Shown in pieces: positions 35,536-48,323 of a stretch of DNA of 64,000 bases. This DNA comes from Synanceia verrucosa (lineage: Eukaryota > Chordata > Actinopteri > Perciformes > Synanceiidae), in NCBI GenBank assembly GCA_029721515.1, contig CM056569.1, positions 14,988,007-15,052,006 of the forward strand. The letters are read 5' to 3'. Position numbers and translations under genes: made by a program. The notes under the pieces were generated by a model. That model did not search any database. It saw only the letters and a program-made list of their open reading frames with translations, and was not told the origin of the DNA. Position 1 is the first letter of the stretch; each line of letters starts with the position of its first letter.

Positions 35536-36637
35536 TAGGGCTGTTGAAATTAGCGTTAGCATGGATTAATCCATCATCATAATTAACCCGATTAAAAAAT
35601 TTTAATGCAGTTTACCCATCTGCAGCAGAATGACTCTGAATGTCTCCAACTCAATTTCAGTCAGTTGGTCCCAGCAGAGTTAGTTAGTGGCTCAGAGCTC
35701 AGATGGTCAGTTGATCCTGTAGTGACAGGAGGCAGAAACATCCACACTAGTTTCTACTTCAGCGCCTCGTCTCACTGGAGGCTACAGAGCCTCTAACAGA
35801 CCAGTTGATGCTCCTCAGTGGATGGTCCACACCGAAGCACTCAGTCTATGAGCGACAATAAAAACATCCAATGTTTGACTGATATCCACTAATAAACTCC
35901 AACAGTAATCCCCCTCATTGTTCACTGTGGCTGCTCTGATGTTCACGTGTTGCTGATCGAGGCTTCCTGATCAGTTTAGCAGCTTCCAGTCACCAAATAT
36001 CCACTTCTATAGTCTCCAACTGGAGGTGACGCAGAGCATCATTTAAGCCTGATGAACAAGTTTAGTGGAGCAGATAGACTGACAATGGTTGATTGTGGAT
36101 AAATGATTGTTTAAAACAAAACAAGTCGTTTCAAGTTGTGTTATTGAAACTAGAAGAATAGAGTGATCTTTAATGTCAGCATATCATTGTACAGTGAAAT
36201 TGTAGAGCTTCTCCCTTTTCAGTGTACAAGAATAAAATATATATAAAAATAAGAAATTATGTATAAATAATGAATATATAAATCTAAGGATGCAAATACA
36301 AAATAAGAATAAAAAAATGCCTTATACAAATATGGTTCTACATTTCCAACAAAGATAAACACTAAATATATATATAAACAGGAAATGTGCAATTATATTT
36401 CACCAGATGTTAGACTATGTACAGAATAATTAAATTGTATTGCACAGGGTGTTTAATAGAACAGCAGCAGCGACTGTTGAAGGTGTTTAAACACGTTCAG
36501 TGCGTCTCTTCTTTTTTGAGTCTGTTTGCTCAAGCAAAATGAAACACGATTAATATAGAGTTTAAAAATGAATAATGATCATGATTAATCACAAATAATT
36601 CACAACAACCTGTGATTAATCTGATTTGACAGCCCTA
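35536..36637. mobile_element. hAT-like non-autonomous element
   Basis: The left end TAGGGCTGTTGAAATTAG and the reverse complement of the right end, TAGGGCTGTCAAATCAG, are terminal inverted repeats. Inside each end are ATTAATC-type motifs common in fish hAT MITEs. Length is 1102 bp with no transposase frame. An 8 bp duplication is not evident. TAGGGCT also occurs at 35514-35520, separated from the end by (AG)7, so the left flank has been altered by a microsatellite. The 36160-36480 part resembles a reversed retroposon tail nested inside. Confidence 0.75.
36150..36480 (-). repeat. Retroposon-tail-like segment nested in the hAT element
   Basis: Sequence of the type GTGATCTTTAATGTCA...TACAGTGAAATTGTAG is followed by AT-rich ATATATAAAAATAAG runs. 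It resembles a reversed LINE/SINE 3' part often seen in fish. No ends could be defined, so this could simply be interior sequence of the hAT element. Confidence 0.35.
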
Positions 36638-39341
36638 AGCAGCATGTTTGATCGTCAGTTTCGACTGCGTTGTTAGTTTCCTTGATTTTTTGAGTGGTGT
36701 TCTGCTTCATGACCTATCAACACATCTCTGGCAATGCATTGTGGGCAGTTTGTCCAAGTAGAGCTTACATCGCATGGGTAAGACAACAATTAATACAATA
36801 AGTGTGCACACAAAATGAATACAAATAAAAAGCATTTTTCCTTTTAAAGAACAGTTTCTACAGCGATGAGAGGTTTGCTTTTTTCCTGCAAGTTGAGGAC
36901 ATTTGGGTCGATGCCTTCTCTACTGCACTTATCCCATAATTCCTACCCTGCATCCACATATTAATTATTCAGTCTGTACCGCCCCCCAACCCCACTGCCA
37001 TCATTTTGGCTTCAAGATAATATCATCAGGCTTTTATAACATTAGCTCTTTCCTCAACCTGCTTGTCGTCTTTTCTTCCTCTGTACACATGCACTTTAAA
37101 AATGTGTCATAATGGTTTAGTTCCATTAAATGGTCAAAAGCGTCTCACGAGGTTACAAGGAGTTGTGTTTTGAAAAGGAATTATATACTGGAAGGGTTTT
37201 CTACATTTACCAGCTTTAAAAGGCTTCTGAAGTGCTGCCAGTCACACCAGAGTGTACATTACTTGAAAGCACATCAAGATTTGTCTGAAGGTAAATGAAA
37301 GATCCCCTCTCAGGTTTTATGTTTAAGCATCAGGAACTAAGGAAATCAAAAGGAAGGCATATTTAAAGAAGACTTTGCCTCTAACGTTTAGACTTTGTGA
37401 GGAATGTTAGCTGTGAATAAAAATGCGTTAAGACATCACAACAATAAGAAACAAAGGCGTGTTTTCCTGTTAGCCAAGCTATTTTCCAGTCATGCTGTGA
37501 CACTGTGATTCCTGGGTCAACCTCCACTGAAGCAGCTCAAGATTAAAGGTGCGACCACGCATCCCTGTATATGAACTCTGAGGCATTAACTACGTCTGGT
37601 GGCCAAATGAGGGTGGTGGCATTTAAACGTGGCTGACACTTGAACCTCAAGATGCCTGAAATGCACTCAGGGTGCCTCCGTGTGAACTGTTATACAGCTT
37701 CACAGAAATAAAAGCTGCATTTCTTACTGGAAAGAACGTCCACATATAATTCTGCGTATATATTATAATACGCTGTACATTACTGGAAATCCTAAGCATT
37801 GCTATAGCACATACTGCTGAATATTTTATACCTCAATAGTAGCCAAAATGTTTGGTATATATATCACTATAATACTCATATCCTAGTATCCAAAGAGTAA
37901 ATATGAGTAAACTTGTCAGCAGATCAACTTTAGGTATTTGTTTACAACCTAAATAAAAGGGCTTTTAGACTTAGAATTCTAATTTTGATATATTTTCACC
38001 ACATTATTGCTAATTCCACCTCTACAATCTCAGTTATTACGGCCAGTTTCCTCCAGTTAGAATGACTCACTTATTATTTTTTTATTATTTTAATCAGGTG
38101 ATACTAACCTATACTTATGTGGTTTTGTTCTTAGGTGCATCTGTTTAAATGACCTGGGAGAAAGTCTGTTTAGAGTGCTCCACCATCTTAGCATTCAGCT
38201 ACTATAACGTTATCGGTCTCAAGATGGACAGTAAAAATAAATCGATGGAGCAGGACCAGGAATGTCATCACATCTAATAAAAGGTCTAATAAATGGCCTC
38301 ATCAGTTGCAGCCATTTATTAGCCATTGCACTGCTCCTTGCAGAGCCACATGTGCAGTAGTACTCCTATGAACAGGCACAGTGAAATTATCCTTTAATCA
38401 CACGTGATGTTCTGGTTAGTCCTACTGATTCAGTGTGTGTGCTGGTAATCGTGGAGGTAGGCAGAGTTAATACCTGGCCAAGCATCCCATCTTCTAGAAG
38501 CATGTGGAGGATAAAACATCATGTCTTTACTGAGTGAATATCAAATAAAAGTTGTTACAATCTCTTTGACCCAGCCAATTAATTGGTAGATTGATCAACT
38601 AATACTAATATTAAGTGCATAATTTAATCAAGTAGCAGGGCTTGGCAACAGTAACCACAGACCATTAACTCGAGCAGAGCATTACAGCGTTAGTCCAATC
38701 ACATCTAACAGAACAAGCCCACTAATCATAAAGGAACAGAGCGAAGGCCACTCCAGCGTTTACAAAGTGCCCTTCTTAACCCCTCACAGAGCACCAGAGC
38801 ACGCCGAAATGGTGCTGCTTTATTGGACACAGGAGAGCCTTCATAATGTCCTCCATTCACTTATTTGAGCCTTATGCATTGGAAAGTCACACTGTGCCAA
38901 AATATTGCTTCCTCTTTTGAAAACATCTTCCTCATATTCATTTGTTCTCCTTTATCTTTTTTTCTCTCACTCACCACATCCTGACTTTCAAGTTCACCCA
39001 TAACCTCTCCGTTTTTGGTGTTTGTACAGTCAACGTACAGATTTAAGAAGACTGTGGCATGCATCCTTTAAAGTTACTTATGACTTTCATTACCCAATTC
39101 AGCTGGGTTTGCTAACTAGCTTTAAATGAGCAGGGAGCCTGTGGACCATATCCAACTGAACAACTGATTAAACCTCTTTATCACACCAATATGAACCATT
39201 TCATAAAATTACACCATTGACAAGGCAACATGCACTGATTTTAAAGCATGTCAACAACATTTTTCACAGTGAACACTGATAGACTGGTATGTTTAGCATG
39301 TGCACTGTTTATTGTCTTTTGCTTTTAGTAATTAAAGAGTA
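36638..39341. other. Intronic sequence, no gene recognised
   Basis: AT-rich and without long frames, tandem repeats or paired ends that I could detect. Confidence 0.5.
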
Positions 39342-39798
39342 CTTACACCGATCAGGTATAACATTATGACCGCTGACAAGTGACGTGAATAACACTGATT
39401 ATCTCTTCATCATGTCACCTGGATATATAAGGCATCAAATGAACATTTAGTCATCAGAATTGATGTTAGAAGCAGGAAAAATGTTCCAGCATCAGGATTT
39501 GAACCAAACAGTGATGTCTAGAGGACTGGATCAGAACATCTCCAGAAGTGCAGCTCTGGTGGTCTGTTCCTGGTCTCCAGTGGTCAGGATCTATCAAAAG
39601 TGGTCCAAGGAAGGACCAGTGGTGAACCAGAGACAGGGTCATGAGAGGACAAGGATCACTGATGCAGGTGGGGAGTGAAGGCTGGTCCTGGTGGTCTGAT
39701 CCAACAGAGCAGAGGAGTTAATGCTGCTGAAGATAGAAAGGAGTCAGAGATACCACAGAACAGAGCAGGTGCTCATAATGTTCAACCTGATCGGTGTG
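39342..39798 (+). mobile_element. Internally deleted Tc1-like transposon remnant
   Basis: The ends ACACCGATCAGGTATAACAT (from 39345) and, reversed, ACACCGATCAGGTTGAACAT (to 39797) are inverted repeats of a common fish Tc1-type element. TA dinucleotides sit at 39340-39341 and 39799-39800. Inside, from about 39460, is a 5' fragment of a transposase frame with recognisable helix-turn-helix region residues (VVRIYQKWSKEG). It stops soon after, and the catalytic domain is missing. At about 457 bp against roughly 1.3-1.6 kb for a full element it is a dead, MITE-like derivative. Confidence 0.88.
39460..39678 (+). pseudogene. Tc1-like transposase N-terminal fragment
   Basis: The frame preserves the DNA-binding start of a Tc1/mariner transposase, including SIYQKWSKEG-like and VVNxRQGH-like segments. 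It ends in TGA at the point where the family continues as ERRL. The rest of the DNA-binding domain and the DDE catalytic core are absent because of the internal deletion. No function is expected. Confidence 0.8.
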
Positions 39799-39800
39799 TA

Positions 39801-41998
39801 TCTGCTGACAATCCTTTTGTTTGTTCACTACAAAAATCCCATACTTCAACTCCTCTTTTTGTTTCATCATAATGTAAATATCCTCCTTGAAAACAACATT
39901 TAGCATTTATCTGAGATGAGAAAATATCTGTCTCTATTTGCCCATTTGATCATTTATCTTTGTTTGAAATCTCCATTTACCAAGAAAGGACAACGGTTCA
40001 AGTCCTATGTAGCGTTCACATTTTGTTCTTGACTGACACACTCAGACGTTTCAATTGCAGGCTGAAATTACACATCGTTCTAGTGGGAGGTCTATAATGG
40101 CAAATCGGGGAGCACTTTGGTGTTTTGCAAGGAAAGAATAAACCATTTATTGAAATCAGCGATCAAATGTGGATGTTTTTCCAGTGACAGTTTTGAGGAT
40201 GTAGACGTGAAACGGGGCTCATTACAGAGAAGGAGGCAGAAAGCAGACCTAAGCCATGCAGCCTGTAAATGCTGACACTCCGTCAACTGAAAACCCTGAA
40301 AAAAATAAGTCCCTCTGTTACTGCAAGCCAAGGCAATACTGCACAGAGTGAAAGCTGGGAACATAAAATCTGAATATTGTGGCATTTGGTGCATGTTGTA
40401 GTTTATGCGTGTAGCTGTAATGTGTGTTTGCCATGTTCACATGTGGGTGTGTGTGTGTGTGTGTGTGGATGCAGCAGTTTGTACAGTGAAGGAGCACTTG
40501 ACATCAAAGGATAGGTATGGGCTGAGGGTAGCAGAAGGGGATTTGGTGAATTACCAGACTGCAGCCTCAGCATAGAGTCCAGAGGATTAGAGCGTGGACT
40601 GGGGTCCAGGAGAGAGATGTGCAGACGCACCAGGAGAAGGGGATCAGTGGGAGCGTTTGTGTGAAGCATTGGTCAAGAGCTGGCTTCAAGCACACCCAAC
40701 AACTAAGAGGTAGCATGTCGTATCACAGACGAGCGTCCTCAAGGTCACTGGGAAACACAGGAAGTGTGAAGCCACTTGGAATTATTATAACCGAATGCAA
40801 CACGCTTTCTGTTTGAATATTTGTGAATTTATAACTCACTAAAACAAGTGGAAAAAAAGGATTTACGTTATTCATGTAATACAAATAAAGAACCAACGCA
40901 GCACCTGTTTTATGATCGTCAGGTTACTCTAATTTTCTGGAAATTTCTTCATGATATGCTGTCCAACTAATTCCATGAACATTGATTTCTGGTCATGTCA
41001 AAATATTAAAGTTGGCATGTTTCTCAAGAATAAACAGATTAGATTGTTGATTATCAACTTGATAATAATAACAAAATGTTATATTCACAAATGCAGATGT
41101 GCTAAGACCGCCCCCTCATGGTCAGCTCTGAAATCTGAAATTTCTCTGCTTCAACAATGTGGAAAAAAAATGAAGATATCCAGGCAAAGAAAGTATACAA
41201 TAAATTATTGTTTTCATTTGAATTAAAATTCCCTTTGTACAATATTTATATATCCCTCCTTTCTTTTTTTGTATCATTTATTCATTTATTAAATTAAGTT
41301 TTGTTCTTTATTTTGATTCTCTGTTTAATTATTCATTTCCCTTATGCATTTCCAGGTGTGGATGAGAAGTATTTCATCTCACTGTAGTCATACTGTTATA
41401 TGGTTAATGGGGAAATTGTTTCATGCTGGATGTTTGTTTAATAAAGAGAAAACCAAAATTCTTAAAAACGTGAGATTAACAGATAAATCACTGAAAACAA
41501 GTCTGAAATGTACAGGTGACCAGTATAGTGAGGATGAAATGCTTTATGGAGGACTCTCTTTTGGGTTTTGTGATTTTGGCTGCAGCATCTTGAAGTATTA
41601 ACTGTAGTCTGAGAATGATTTACAGATGAAAAAAAAAGATATCTTATTTAAGTCAAAGTCAATTTAAGTTAGTTGTCGAACAGAACAGCCTGAACTGTTT
41701 TGATGCAACAGGGTAGATTTTAACGTCTGTAAGAGAGTTATGTCGTGTTGTTGGAGTAAAAGCAGAAATAAATCTGGTAGTCATCTTCATAGAAATGTGA
41801 AGTGATGTTGTGTTAGACCTGTGCTCGAGCTAACATGCATGGAGAGTGGTAAAGGGCCTTCTGAGCTGAGCCGTCATCACTATTCAGCAAACAACCAGCA
41901 GATAAAGCCAGGTCCAACATGAAATAATGTCATTCAAATTCAAGCAGTCACTGGTGTTGACTAACTAGTCAGCCCCTACCTGAATCCAGAACTTGTTC
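39801..41998. other. Intronic sequence, no gene recognised
   Basis: It contains the (GT)10 microsatellite at 40447. Nothing else is structured. Confidence 0.5.
40447..40466. repeat. (GT)10 microsatellite
   Basis: Perfect dinucleotide run. Confidence 0.95.
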
Positions 41999-42210
41999 TA
42001 GGCCTGAACAATATGGGAAAATGATCTCTTTTTTTTAGTTTTAGTGTTCCTTCTGTGTTAATCACTGTTCTTAAGCGATACATAATTCTACAGCATGGAC
42101 GGCGCTACATGGAAGTCAACATATAAACTGCTCTTTCATTTAATCACAGCTTTTGAAAAATGCAGTCCACTGCTCTGCAGTGTTTGAATGTGATTAATTG
42201 TTCAACCCTG
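41999..42210. mobile_element. Small hAT-like MITE
   Basis: The left end TAGGCCTGAACAAT and the reverse complement of the right end, CAGGGTTGAACAAT, match at most positions. The interior has GATTAATTG-type motifs like other fish hAT MITEs. About 212 bp, no frame. GTTCT occurs on both flanks but a full 8 bp duplication is not clear. Confidence 0.55.
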
Positions 42211-45057
42211 GGTTCTGCTGTGCTATCTTAGCATGTTGGATCTAAAATAGAGATCAGATTGTGTTCACATTAAAACATTCACATTTTGCACCACCAAGTG
42301 ATACACTATCAGTTCTGTAACTCTTTGTCTGTGAATGACACTAATTTGCTGCATAAGTAAATATGTGTGAACCACATCATATCATTGGCTGGACAGTTTT
42401 AGTTATTGTTTATTTAGCTTTTAGATTTTTCTGTCTCAATGTGTTATTCTGTTATTTTTCTCAATTTTCAAGTGAGGAAAAAAAAAAAGATAAAATTTCT
42501 TTCTAATTAGGGCCTGGGTAGTCTACATGAATGTTCAGTGATGATTTCCTACCTTGCACTGGCACTGAAAACCCTAGCTCACTACTCAGCATTTCAGTCA
42601 TGACCCTGGAATATGATCAAAACCCAAACTCCTGAAACACTTGAATTGCAAAGGGGAAAGTGAGGCTTGTCGATGTCACATAAAAGAAGCATGATGGCGC
42701 AGTGAGAACTCTTTTAAACTGCATGCTTCTCGTGGTCAGAAAGAGCGAGGACTGAATATTTTCATTTCTTATCAGCATTCAGTTTGACAGGCTTCATCTC
42801 TTTATGTGGTTACCTATATTTAAGGTATTCTTAATCATAAGAGGACGATGTTGTTGACATTGATCCTTGCCATAGCTAGAGCATTCATTCTATTGCAGCA
42901 GGATGTTGACGTCATTACATTATGTTACATGTTCAGTATAAAAAGACTTTGCGTTTGAAAAACATGCGATTCAACTTAAGAATTATTAAGAGTTATTGCG
43001 TTCATGTTTCAACAGTGTATTTACAAAGCTTTAGGATCAATATGTTTTGCATATTTAATTGGGAAAAAAAATAAATATCCAGCTTATGCATTTCTATATT
43101 TTTTTATTCTTTATAAATCACACAGTTGCACTTGTCAATTATTATAGTTTAATGACATTACATTACCTTGTAGCTTAGATTGCACAGATTGTAGGGTTAC
43201 ATGAAAAATCATGTCTCCTCTTCCTCTACCTCTTCTTATTTCAGTTTGGATTAACTGGAAACGCACTGTGGTAGCGACCTGTCAATCAGCAGGTAGTGCC
43301 ACCCTAAAGCTTCCCCCGCTTTACGCTCTGTTTGACTCTAAATGGGACCATCGTTTATCAAATGAACATCAGGCTTTGTTGAAGAAGACTTGAAATTAAA
43401 AAGTGAGACCACAATCTTATGTTTACAATATTTACTGATGGAATAAATTAAGAGAGAAATAAGATCATTTTCTATTGAACTTCTGTACAAATAGAGACAT
43501 AATGTAAGTTAAAGGCTCTTCAGACCCAGAGTTTTTCCACTAGGTACACTACCCTGACACCTTAATAGATGAGCTCTGAAGCGTCACAGAGCTTTTTTTC
43601 CCTCCATGACCAATGGTTTATCCCTGCTTCATGTCCACAGATACATCCCTGATAGGCTGGGCTGTGGCTGACACTGTTATTAGCATAGAGGCCTTCAGTT
43701 CAAAGTACTCTCTCATGTAAAGGCCAATTAACTTAGCAGCAGACTTGACTTGCATGGCAGAAGTCAACTGGTTTTGCTTTTACCCTGGTAAGCAAAACGC
43801 TGTTCTTTCTTCTAGTCTCTGAAGAACAATCGCCCACCCCTTGGGGTAGGATATTGTGGTGCATGCTTGGCCTCAGGGCTTGCTTTACACCTTCTCTCTT
43901 GTCATTTCTCTCCTGTTATTTCTTTGACGGGTTGCAGTGTAGCAGTGAGGCTAAATGATGGTGCTACTTTGCTCTAGATTCTGTGGTTTTCAAGAATTAC
44001 AGGTTCCTTTAATTTCAGGATGCTTGTTTTTAGTATTTTGGAAATGTGCTCATTTTGTGAGTGCATACTGAGTAAGTTGTCTACTTGGCCAGTTGGCCTA
44101 ACCTTTAAAATCACTGACCCTCCATGGGCTGAATTTGAGTTGCTTGCTAATGGCTTTTTTCAACGAAAGCAACCTTTCCCTGAGGTGACCCCCTCTGTAA
44201 AGGACATCAATCTCTTTACAGTAATTACACTTCTGCAGCACTACCTTGGCTTTTATCTTAAAAACACGTGTTGTGTCCCTGTCAGAGAACTGTAGACTGC
44301 ACTGCACATGGGTATCTTTGGACTTCACAAAGAGCTCTGCAAAATGAGTGCAGATGGTAAAAGAAAATTAGGTAGAATGGGAGCCAACACTCAGGAATAT
44401 ATCTTTATTTTGGTCGTTCAGATGCAGTGCTTTGAAATTCAGAGTAGCATTTTTTTGAGTCATTCTTACGCTCCATTGTTCTGCATGGCATTTGTGTCTC
44501 AGCAGTCACAGTGACATGAAGGAAATAAGCTGTTTGCCTCCAAACAAATGTAGACTTGTACCATGAATAAGCTGGATTCATTCACACACACTTCAGAGAA
44601 GTTTACACAAATCATGTTAGGTTGAAAAGTACCAAAGTGACAAATGGGGACCCTATTTACCGTTGATCTGTTATTGAAGGATAATGCTATAGCTGTGAGT
44701 AGCATCACACATACGGAAAAGAAATAGAAAAAAAAAAAACGTATGACTAACTTATATGATTTACTCTTGAAAGTGGCCACTTCTGCATTCTTTTCATACA
44801 AGATAATATAAAGAAGTATAAGGATATTGTATGTATCATATACTATTCTGATAAATACCCAAATCATACAAGTTTCATTTTGTTTAAATTTACTAAGAAT
44901 CTTATATCCAGATTCACTGTTGTATGTTTTACATACAAGTTTCATACAAAAGAGACAAACATTTTATCTGTATCTTTTCCATATGGGCAGTGTAACGCTA
45001 CATTAACAAAAAGTGTCATAAGTGTCTGACAACATGATGGAAAAGACCCGACCGTAA
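42211..45057. other. Intronic sequence, no gene recognised
   Basis: No exon with paired splice sites and no bounded repeat were found. The 148-codon - strand frame ending near 44499 is AT-driven, with no domain signature. Confidence 0.5.
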
Positions 45058-45062
45058 AATTA

Positions 45063-45500
45063 GAAAGATAGATAACTTTATTTATCCCCGAAGGGAAATA
45101 AAGTTGTCACAGTAGTCCGGTGCAAATACAATAAGAAATGCAATAACACGAAATACTTAAGTAGAGAAAATAGGAATAAAAAAGAGATAAAAATGAATAA
45201 AAATACAAATACAGTGTGGGACAAGGGCTTATAGAAAAACACAAGTTAAATAAGCAAATAAGCGAATAAAGTGCAATGGCAAGGTGATGGTATAATACTG
45301 ATGGTAATGTTACTGACAATAACAGTGTATAATCATGGTATAACAGTATATAGTAGTAATAATAACAATAATAATAATAATATATAATTATCAGTTAGTG
45401 ATGATGATAATAATAATAGTATAGCAGTATATAATAATAACAGTATATAGTACTCATGGGAGCAGCAATAGTCTATAATAATAATAATAGTATATACACA
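45063..45500 (-). repeat. Reversed retroposon 3' tail plus AT-rich microsatellite
   Basis: Read on the - strand, the left end is TTTCCCTTCGGGGATAAATAAAGTTATC, split here as TTTCCCTTCGGGGAT and AAATAAAGTTATC. This is the 3' tail of a common fish LINE/SINE group, with a (GATA)-like terminus at 45063-45072. To the right are AATACAATAAGAAATGCAAT-type sequence and then irregular (ATAATAGTAT)n to about 45500. The 5' limit is not definable. Confidence 0.65.
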
Positions 45501-47416
45501 TAAAAATGTGTCATATATTTAGCCTTACACACAAGACAAGGTATGATGTATGAAATAGGATGTGCATAACGATACAAATATTGTATGAATATGATATATA
45601 TTATCAATATGATAATATTCAACTGCAATATTTTCTTACCATTTGCTTAATCTGGTCTTTTTCTTAGTCTGATTATCTGCTTACTCTGGCTTAAATATAC
45701 TGGCAGTTATCAAATTAAAACACCTGATTACCTCAAAGCATCTAAATTGTCAGCCATGACAATGAAAATCCTTTATGTAAGTGTCAACTACAGACCTGTG
45801 CACTGCTGAAGTGCCTCTGAGCAGGGCACCAGCCCTTTACATCAGAGCCTATCATGGCAGAATCAACCTTGCCAGCTTGCCCCAAAAGAACTGTATTGCG
45901 GCTCCATGAGCGTCTGCCATCTGAAGCGATCTTCTTTATCACTGGATCAGTTTAAGGCACTATTGTCCATGCTGGTCAGTTAGACACAGAGTGTGGGATA
46001 ATGGGGTCCAGGTTGAAAAATACTGAAGCAAGTGGACGTCAACTTGTCAGTGTCATCTTGAGTGTGTCTCTTTACACTGTTACTGATTAAAAGCCCCACT
46101 TCAGATGCTGTAGCCTAGGAACAGCATGTTCTTAGCACTGGCTGGATGTCAAACTTTGTAAAGCCAATGTGACTGTAGCTTTTTAGTAAACTGTGTGACT
46201 TTTTATCGAATACCAAAAAGGGATGTCATGTAGTTCAGTTGGCCATGTGACAGCAGGTAATATTCAAGCCAAAGAAGCCACTGTGAAAACTACAGGGAAC
46301 AGTAAATTACTGTTCTGCACACAATCTTATGTGGAATAATTCAGTATAATGTGTTGTACTGAAATGATTTCAGCACTCAGACACTTGGCTGTCATACTGT
46401 TAAAGTGACCCGGGCTAAATGGGAACTCATGAACACATGATCACTGCACTCCAGTCAGTATCACTCTGTACTTCCCAGCTCGTTACAGTGAGACCTCAGG
46501 GATAAAGAATGGCATATAATCACTGTACAACTCGATTATATGCTGCTGGTTTAAACTCTATTTGAATACTTGTTGGCACTTTTCTTTGTTAATAGAGTAA
46601 ATTAGAATATCAATAAAATGCTTGAGTCACTGCAGACAGTCCATGTTATCAGTACTGTGTACCATAGTGTGTCCACATTTCACCACATTCACATAAAGTT
46701 TAATACTGCAGTCATATGAATACCATTTTTCATATTTTATTTGTTTTTCAATACAGGCTTCCTATTGCCACCTGAGAGCCATTTCTACATAGGTGGTCGT
46801 TGTCTGTGGTGGACCTCTAGCATGGGATTGCAGGGTATTTTATTTTTTGCACAACTCCAGAGAGCACAGTGGTGTGAGTAGCCTACTGCTTCTATCCATT
46901 TATCTTATTAGGTGAAATCCAGCAGTAATGCGATCTTGGCTCAAGGCAGAATGCCAGCAGTTTTCCCTTGTTTGCTCACTGTTGTGGAAAATAAGCACAA
47001 AGTCATTCCAACAGTTGGGTTGTCACCTCTGTGTGAGAGTACGGGTATAGATCTTTCCCCTGTCACTTGAGGATTGTGCCGCAAATGCACAATCATATTT
47101 CCTTTTCCATACTTTGCCTACTGCAGGGGGAAGCCTCCTGTAGAAGCATGACTCACATTTCTGAGAAGATACCGTGCCTTATTATCTAGTATTCACGTTA
47201 CAAGAGGCCACACTAGGCGTAGTTCTGCTGTGCTACAGGATGTCAGTAGACAGAGACATGCAGGTGAGATGAAATATTAATAGTGAAATAGTTCAAGTAA
47301 GAGCCATGCTTAGCTGGAGACACTGGGCAGACACTGTGCGATATTATCAGTAAATCACAGCTTGATGGTTCGCAGCTCACTGATATGAAATGATTGATCA
47401 CACTCTGCCTCCATAT
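45501..47416. other. Intronic sequence, no gene recognised
   Basis: No gene, tandem repeat or paired ends recognised. Confidence 0.5.
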
Positions 47417-47472
47417 GTAGAGGGCTCTCCGTGTCCACGTACAGCAATTTACGGAGTACTATAAGTTGGCCT
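47417..47472 (-). mobile_element. Terminal fragment of the PIF/Harbinger-like MITE
   Basis: The reverse complement begins AGGCCAACTTATAGTACTCC and matches the first 55 or so bases of the 20769 element at most positions, to GAGAGCCCTCT. TAA adjoins the end (TTA on the element strand). The remainder is missing, so this is a truncated or solo end. Confidence 0.78.
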
Positions 47473-48278
47473 TAAAGAGACGGTATACGCCACAGAGATC
47501 AAAGCAGGACGTGCAGAGCAAAATAGTGCTGAGTTGAGTGCTGTTTTGCTCATGAACTCGTGAGGGTCTCTTTGGTAAAATATGGACATGCTTGGTTTGC
47601 CCTTAATGTGTCCTTGTTTTTTTTCCTTGTGTGTGTGTGTGTGTTGGTGCCCTGCATCTCAGTCAGTCATGTGTGTCTTGTTCCCTCTGGTGAGAGATGG
47701 AAAGTAAATCAACAGCAGACAGGGGTCACTACTTCTCTGCTCTGACACTGAGTTGCCGTAAAGGAAAACAAAAATGGAGGGTCAAGGGTTATTTTCAGCT
47801 TGTCTTTCCAGTGTTTGTGGCACAGTGGTCACAGAAACGTACATGTATTGTTGGGAGTAACGAGCTGTATCATCATACAGTGTAGACAGTGTGGAAAGTA
47901 CATAGCTTGCCAACCTTGGTCTCAAAATGTTTCCCTCATGAAATACTAAGCACCCCTCAAAGTGTTGCTGGGGTTATTTACTGTCCTCTACATTGGTCAC
48001 TAGAGACTTTATAGCTCTGCCCCTGGGTCCTATCAGCCCTCAGTGTGATATATCATCAATAAAACATGGTCACCCAGCCCTGAGTCCCACACTGTAAAGA
48101 CAGCGTGCCTGCAATAACTTCATATTTACACAGCGCTGTCATGCTATTACATGAGAACATATATGCTACTCTGCACGTCTTTGTCTCCTCTGCTGTGCTC
48201 GCTGTGTTCTGGGAGAAGTGAAGGCATGATAGATGACCTGTTTGACCATCTCTTCATTGGCTCTCTATGCCTCTTTGT

Positions 48279-48323
<45 letters not shown>

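Noticed and set aside
43211..43393. CTCTTCTTATTTCAG acceptor-like site before an open frame
   Set aside because: No consensus donor follows within a useful distance, and the peptide matches no neurexin segment.
44499..44945. 148-codon - strand frame
   Set aside because: AT-rich intronic sequence with no recognisable family. Hydrophobic residues follow from base composition.
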